DNA of 64,000 nucleotides from Heracleum sosnowskyi (taxonomy: Eukaryota > Streptophyta > Magnoliopsida > Apiales > Apiaceae): the NCBI GenBank assembly GCA_030848705.1, contig CM061235.1, forward strand, positions 128,944,228 to 129,008,227, given 5' to 3'. Positions within the stretch are counted from its first letter, which is position 1. Each line of letters starts with the position of its first letter. Shown here one piece after another: positions 59,805-64,000 of this stretch. The notes under the pieces are model-generated. The model saw nothing but the letters and a program-made list of their open reading frames with translations, searched no databases and was not told the origin of the DNA. A program made the translations under genes and the position numbers.

Positions 59805-61201
59805 TGAAAGGCATATGTCTAGGCCTATTTGTAAACACCGAGGATTCTACTCAACTTTAATTAAGATGTAATAAGTAAATAATAAATACAGATGTCACAG
59901 GAATCTCAGAAGATTAAATCTGTCAAAGAATGAAGATTAAAGTCATCTACAGACTTGAAGTTATTCTACACTGGAAGAAGTTCATTTATTTGATCAAGCC
60001 TCAGTGAAGTATTCAAGAAAGTGGATCTATTTAAAGTGACAGAGATTTCAGAAGTGTGACGGAGAAAAGTACAGGTTACAGTCCTTGTTTAAATAGAAGG
60101 AGAAAAGAATCACGTACAGCTTAAAGTCAAGTATGAAGAACAACCATTAAAGTTTGTCGCTCATGAACCAGACAGTACATGGAGTGTCAACGTCAGTCAG
60201 TGGAAGTTCGTCATCAGTTTTAGTGGTTCTAAGAATTAGTTTAATTCTCTTTTAATATTATTCTATAAGATAATTAATTTAATCTATGAATTAATTCTTT
60301 CAGAATTAATTCATATATTAAATTAATCAATCTAGATCCTAAGTAATTTTATGTATAAATTAATTCTCCAGAATTAATTTATTTATGGAATTATTTAAGT
60401 CAATAATTTAATTTATTTAATCTGTGAATTAATTCTAAAAGAATTAATTCATTTATTAAATCAATTAAAAGTAGAATAAAATTAATTCAGTTTTATCCTA
60501 ATTCTATTTATACTAGTAGTACTATCAGATTTGTACTAGTAGTACTATCTGTGTTAGTACTACCGATAGTACTACCAGTTCATACTGATAGTCCTACCGA
60601 TAGTACTACCAGGTATAACTGGTTAGTACTATTAGTATAAATCAAATGAAATGCAGTTGATTGTTTCTGGCGCGTGGAAATGATTCCTTTTGACTTGTAT
60701 TAATACAAGTCATTTGTAATCAAAACAAGCAGTTCATTAACAAGATAGAAACAGAAAGAAAAAGCATATCATCTCTTTTCTTCTGCCATTTAACTCGAGC
60801 CAACCAGAAGCATTCAATAAATTTCTTGTAATAAATTCTAGCAAGCAAAGTTATATCCAATCCACTAGAATTCAATTACTTGTATTGCTTTGACAATCTA
60901 GCGGATCATAATCCCTAGAATTACTATCGAACTACTTTTTAGTATTCGATCTTTTTATTACAAATATAGATAAATTCATGTCGAATTTATTCTAGATTTG
61001 TTTTAACAAGAACCTTGTAATCTGTGCACTGAATTGTAACACCCCTCAAGTTTAATAGAGTTTCTATTTAACTTGAATATTGTTTCAGTTTTTATTCCGC
61101 ACTAATTTGTTCTAAACAGTTAAATCTTTTAAAGGACAAATTCGATAAAACGGTATAGTTTGTATTCAACCCCCCTTCTACAAACTTAACAGGACCTAAC
61201 A
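59805..61201 (+). repeat. 3' LTR of copia F, complete, 1397 bp
   Basis: TGAAAGGCATATGTC ... CCTAACA. Contains palindromic GAATTAATTC runs (60285-60460), the GTAGTACTA cluster (60511-60645) and a TATAAATC box. Nearly identical to 48141-49096 where they overlap and diverged from A's LTR. Followed by atgtt. Confidence 0.93.
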
Positions 61202-61339
61202 ATGTTTTTAATTAATTAAAAGTGTTTACCTATTTTAACAAGCTTACTTATTTTTTGCACAATTACAATTAAAAAAAAATTAAAAAATAATAATAAAATA
61301 ACAATTAATAATCCGTGCATCGCACGGGTTTTAAGCTAG
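61202..61339 (+). mobile_element. Helitron 3' end next to copia F
   Basis: Ends with the hairpin CCGTGCATCGCACGG then GTTTTAAGCTAG and T, the canonical Helitron 3' terminus on the plus strand. It matches, inverted, the 3' part of the element at 33140-34225. Copia F sits just inside it. Confidence 0.7.
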
Positions 61340-61342
61340 TTT

Positions 61343-61666
61343 ATATAAATAATTCAAACCAACATTTTATTTATTCAATCATAAAAGTAAAAAAAATAAT
61401 ATAAGAGATAAAAGACGTGGGTTATCTAATAAGTTTTTTGAAATAAACTCAAAAAGACATGTAGCATAGTGGTTAAGCCCATGGATATCTTGGAAGGAGG
61501 TTGGAGGTTCGAATCTCTGTGGTAACACATATATTATAATTTTTTTGTATAATAATATACAAGTGGCTTTTTTGTTATTTTTCAAAAGAAAAGGGTAAAA
61601 CGGTAATTTTGCAGCCATTTAATTGGCAAATTTTGCCCTTGTGTTGGCCTATTATATATAGTAATA
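61343..61666 (-). repeat. Helitron 5'-end-type repeat with tRNA-like segment
   Basis: Inverse copy of 47107-47400. A tRNA-like segment lies at 61461-61522 (A box TAGCATAGTGG, B box GGTTCGAATCT). Ends near 61666 in ...CCTTGTGTTGGCCTATTATA then TATAGTAATAG. Confidence 0.65.
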
Positions 61667-62390
61667 GATAGAAGTAATAGATAGATAGATTTTACCTAGA
61701 ATAATGGACATACTTTATCATAAATAATAAATAATGACTCAAGATATCAGTGTTTGGGATTGCATTTAAAATTTATAGAGTTGTTAGGAAAAAGTGTTGT
61801 TTCAAAAATCATATTAATGTTTGCTATTTTTTTTAACTTGTACATGTTTTGATGTAGAATATAAAAAAGAATATGATTTCGGTGAAATTTGATGGTAAAA
61901 CTAGCGACTACTTCCCACAAAAGCAGAAAAACAGCTTTTTTCAAAATAATAGGAGGCCTACTTTCTATAAAAGTAACATTTAAGCCGAAACGATTTTCAG
62001 AAAAGTTGCTTGTAGAATTTACTAAACAGTTTTTTGACCCCTTTTTAGCAAAAAGTCGCAATGTCAAACGTATCCTTAAGAAAAAAGTTCAATGCAAATT
62101 AATTATTATTGTGTAATGAGAATATTAAAATATTACATTATATTATTCTGTAAAATATTGTATAGTTTTAAAAATATTTTATTATTTACATATAAATTTT
62201 ATTTGTAAATAATATTCAATTTAATATTTTTTTAATAAAATCAGTCAATATAAAACAGAAAAACAATCCTAGCTTAGTTGGTTAGGAGTAGCAAATAGAA
62301 ACCCTTGCTATAAAATGACAAGGGTTCAAATCCTTGATACATCAAGAAAATAACTCAATTTATCATATATTTTTTTTAAAAACACATTTT
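61667..62390. other. AT-rich stretch with one tRNA-like segment
   Basis: 61889-62116 is open on the plus strand but shows no recognisable protein. 62269-62335 carries A box TAGCTTAGTTGG and B box GGTTCAAATCC, both consensus, so it is a tRNA-derived repeat. Nothing else seen. Confidence 0.45.
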
Positions 62391-62765
62391 ACAGCGTCGG
62401 TTAGCGTCGGTTTTACATAGACTGACGCTACAAGTCCACTCTACAGCGTCAGTTCCATAAGGCCGACGCTAGAAGTCCACTCTATAGCGTCGGTTCTACA
62501 TAGACCGATGCTAAAAGTCTACTTTACAGCGTTAGTTTTACATAGACCGACGCTAGAAGTCCTCAAAGGCGTCGGCTATCACAAGACCGACGCAAAAAAA
62601 TAGTATAAGCGTAGGTTAAAGTACAGAACCGACGCATAAACTCCAGCGGAATTGATAATATGCGTCGGTTAAGCTGACAACCGACACATAAGACATGTAT
62701 AGGCGATGGTTGACTGTAGAACCGACGCTTAAAGTGCGACGCAATAGGCCTATTTTGTACTAGTG
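62391..62765. repeat. Right subterminal array and terminus of the 34-62-kb CACTA family
   Basis: About fifteen AGCGTCGGTT / ACCGACGCT motifs in alternating orientation end at TTTTGTACTAGTG, then ata. Confidence 0.85.
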
Positions 62766-62768
62766 ATA

Positions 62769-63018
62769 TTCTGTAAACTTAAAATATAATTTCTAAATAA
62801 TATGTAACTATATATATCTATAACCTTTATTAATAAGCGAAACCCCTTTTAACATGATACCAAATTTGGTTCGCACTTTTTTTTGTTCACACTTTTTTTT
62901 GGTTTCACCCTTAATTTTTTTTAAATATATAATTATCTAATTTAAAATATCTAATATTATACCCTAAAGTCCTATTTCATGTAGTATAATTATTATATCC
63001 TAAACTTCTATTTCACGT
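62769..63018. other. AT-rich flank, nothing recognised
   Basis: No ORF or repeat signature apart from T-rich runs. Confidence 0.5.
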
Positions 63019-63419
63019 TGTAACGCCCCAAATCCGGGGTCAAAGGATTTGGTCGTCACACTGCATCCTCAATTAAAACAACCTGTTCAATAATAAATCA
63101 ACACAATAATAACATCTGCGACCCCAACTCTACCAAGAATCTTTAAAGGTTATAGTGCTAGAAACAAGAATCCAAAATTTCATTATACAAAATTTTCTTC
63201 TTTGCAACCATTCTCTTTACATAAATCCTATAACACTAGTATAACTTCGACAAGAAGTATACCAGGCAAATCTAATATGATACAACATAATATTTAATAG
63301 AAATCAACTTAATACAAACCTATCACTAGCCCCAAATACTCTGGATCAAAACGTCTTTACGATAATATCATTTCACATCTCTGACCAGCTACGCGGACAA
63401 CTCTCGCCAATATGCCTTC
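63019..63419 (+). repeat. Gypsy-type LTR start, interrupted by copia H
   Basis: TGTAACGCCCCAAATCC then GGGGTCAAAGGATTTGG forms a hairpin at the LTR tip. It has the same style as the LTR beginning at 4630 on the other strand. It is cut at 63419 by the LTR of copia H. Confidence 0.6.
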
Positions 63420-64000
63420 TGTTAGGAGTATGTTGTTCTTGATGATAAACATAAAACACTTAGTAGAATTTGTGTAAAGTCATTTTGTAGCTGTCAACGA
63501 AATGGCATGCTTTGCAGCATTCCGTTGATAGGAAGCTCATCAACGAAATGAGTGATGTAGCAATTGCACTGTACAATACTTCTAGTTTGATATGCATTTC
63601 GTTGTAGATATTGGATAGGTTTTCTAAGTCATGTTGACTAAGTACTAGATAGGCAAAATAGGTTGGTTAATTGTAAATATATTATGCCTTGTAATTTTGC
63701 CTAAGTGAAGACATGTCAACGGTATGAAGATTACTCTGTCAACGATATGGAGTTTACTCATCAACGAAACGAAGATTACTCATCAACGAAACGAAGATTA
63801 CTCATCAACGAAACGAAGAATAAAGCTATCAACGAAACACACCTTACTGCTATCAACGAATCATTATCACTTTTCTGAATAGTTGACAAAGTGATAGTGA
63901 CAATTTTCTGACAGATCAAAAGGAGATGTGGAAGTGTACTTTGCATTGGAGACCATTAAAATGGACATGGGGAATAAGGAAACATTCCAATTTCCAATCT
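63420..64000 (+). repeat. Copia-type LTR (element H), partial, with ATCAACGAAA motif array
   Basis: Starts TGTTAGGAGTATGTTG; the flank ccttc (63415-63419) may be a TSD. Eleven copies of TCAACGAAA or its complement occur between 63494 and 63860, three of them in a 22-base tandem (63755-63821). The window ends inside the LTR, so the element type rests on TGTTAGGA start style and is tentative. Confidence 0.55.

Larger units (their letters stand above)
47917..61201 (+). mobile_element. Copia element F (SIRE/Maximus type), young, 5' LTR truncated
   Basis: Order: scar with a copied ORF2 fragment (47917-48133), truncated 5' LTR (48141-49096), primer-binding site, gag, pol, spacer, envelope-like ORF2, polypurine tract and complete 3' LTR (59805-61201). 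The two LTR copies align over 956 bases without gaps, with about five mismatches found by eye, so it inserted recently. Several coding lesions show that this copy cannot act alone. It sits among Helitron-like repeats. Confidence 0.92.
34295..62765. mobile_element. Possible composite 28.5-kb CACTA element, TSD ata
   Basis: The left end CACTAGTACA at 34295 and the right end TGTACTAGTG finishing at 62765 are inverted matches, each flanked by ata. Both subterminal zones carry the same AGCGTCGG / CCGACGCT motif, found nowhere else in the window. Between them lie methyltransferase-like exons, several Helitron-like repeats and copia F. No TnpA/TnpD coding was seen inside. The alternative is two separate fragments of one family; flanking ata is weak evidence in AT-rich DNA. 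Confidence 0.5.

Noticed and set aside
61889..62116. 75-codon plus-strand frame
   Set aside because: No start context, no similarity recognised, in AT-rich repeat DNA.

Overview
The window is nuclear DNA of a flowering plant, probably a eudicot. The evidence is plant-type Ty1/copia elements primed by initiator-tRNA-Met, CACTA and Helitron transposons, AT-rich spacers and GT-AG introns. No intact cellular gene is visible. The window is a stack of nested transposable elements around the wreckage of two host-type genes. Boundaries were read by eye from LTR ends, target-site duplications (TSDs), primer-binding sites, splice sites and reading frames; no search was run.

Layout. 1-306: end of a CACTA element that jumped into copia element A (307-2662, minus; gag and 5' LTR). 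A sits in a gypsy-type LTR (2663-4630), which lies in an intron of a degenerate alpha/beta-hydrolase gene (minus strand, 4703-14126). That gene is also split by a complete 5.5-kb CACTA (5370-10893, TSD ata) and a Helitron cluster (about 11235-13556). The 5.5-kb CACTA keeps a seven-exon TnpA-like gene whose exons are open and phase-compatible, but only a stub of its TnpD transposase. 15371-32779 is a pile of copia elements: D (gag, plus), B (SIRE-type, minus, with a huge decayed envelope-like ORF interrupted by a clean solo LTR), C (plus, 5'-truncated pol and 3' LTR) and G (gag/protease fragment). B and C meet at a recombination junction near 28095.

34295-62765 is bounded by matching CACTA ends with an ata TSD on each side. 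It may be one composite CACTA that captured exons of a SpoU/TARBP1-like methyltransferase gene (37.1-39.2 kb). It then took on a series of Helitron-like repeats with tRNA-like segments (40-47 kb, 61 kb) and the youngest insertion, SIRE-type copia F (about 47917-61201). F has gag, pol, a 1153-codon envelope-like ORF and LTR copies that differ at only about five positions over 956 bases. It nevertheless carries a truncated 5' LTR with a repair scar, a 1-base deletion in reverse transcriptase, and a stop at codon 3 of the envelope-like ORF. 63019 to the end is a gypsy LTR start invaded by another copia LTR (H).

The most interesting pattern is that three different LTR families (A/F, B, H) have each amplified a different short motif in their LTRs: GTAGTACTA, RCTGTCA and ATCAACGAAA. 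In B the same heptamer also runs through the spacer and, in one fixed frame, through the envelope-like coding sequence. This looks like a recurring, family-specific cis-signal system.
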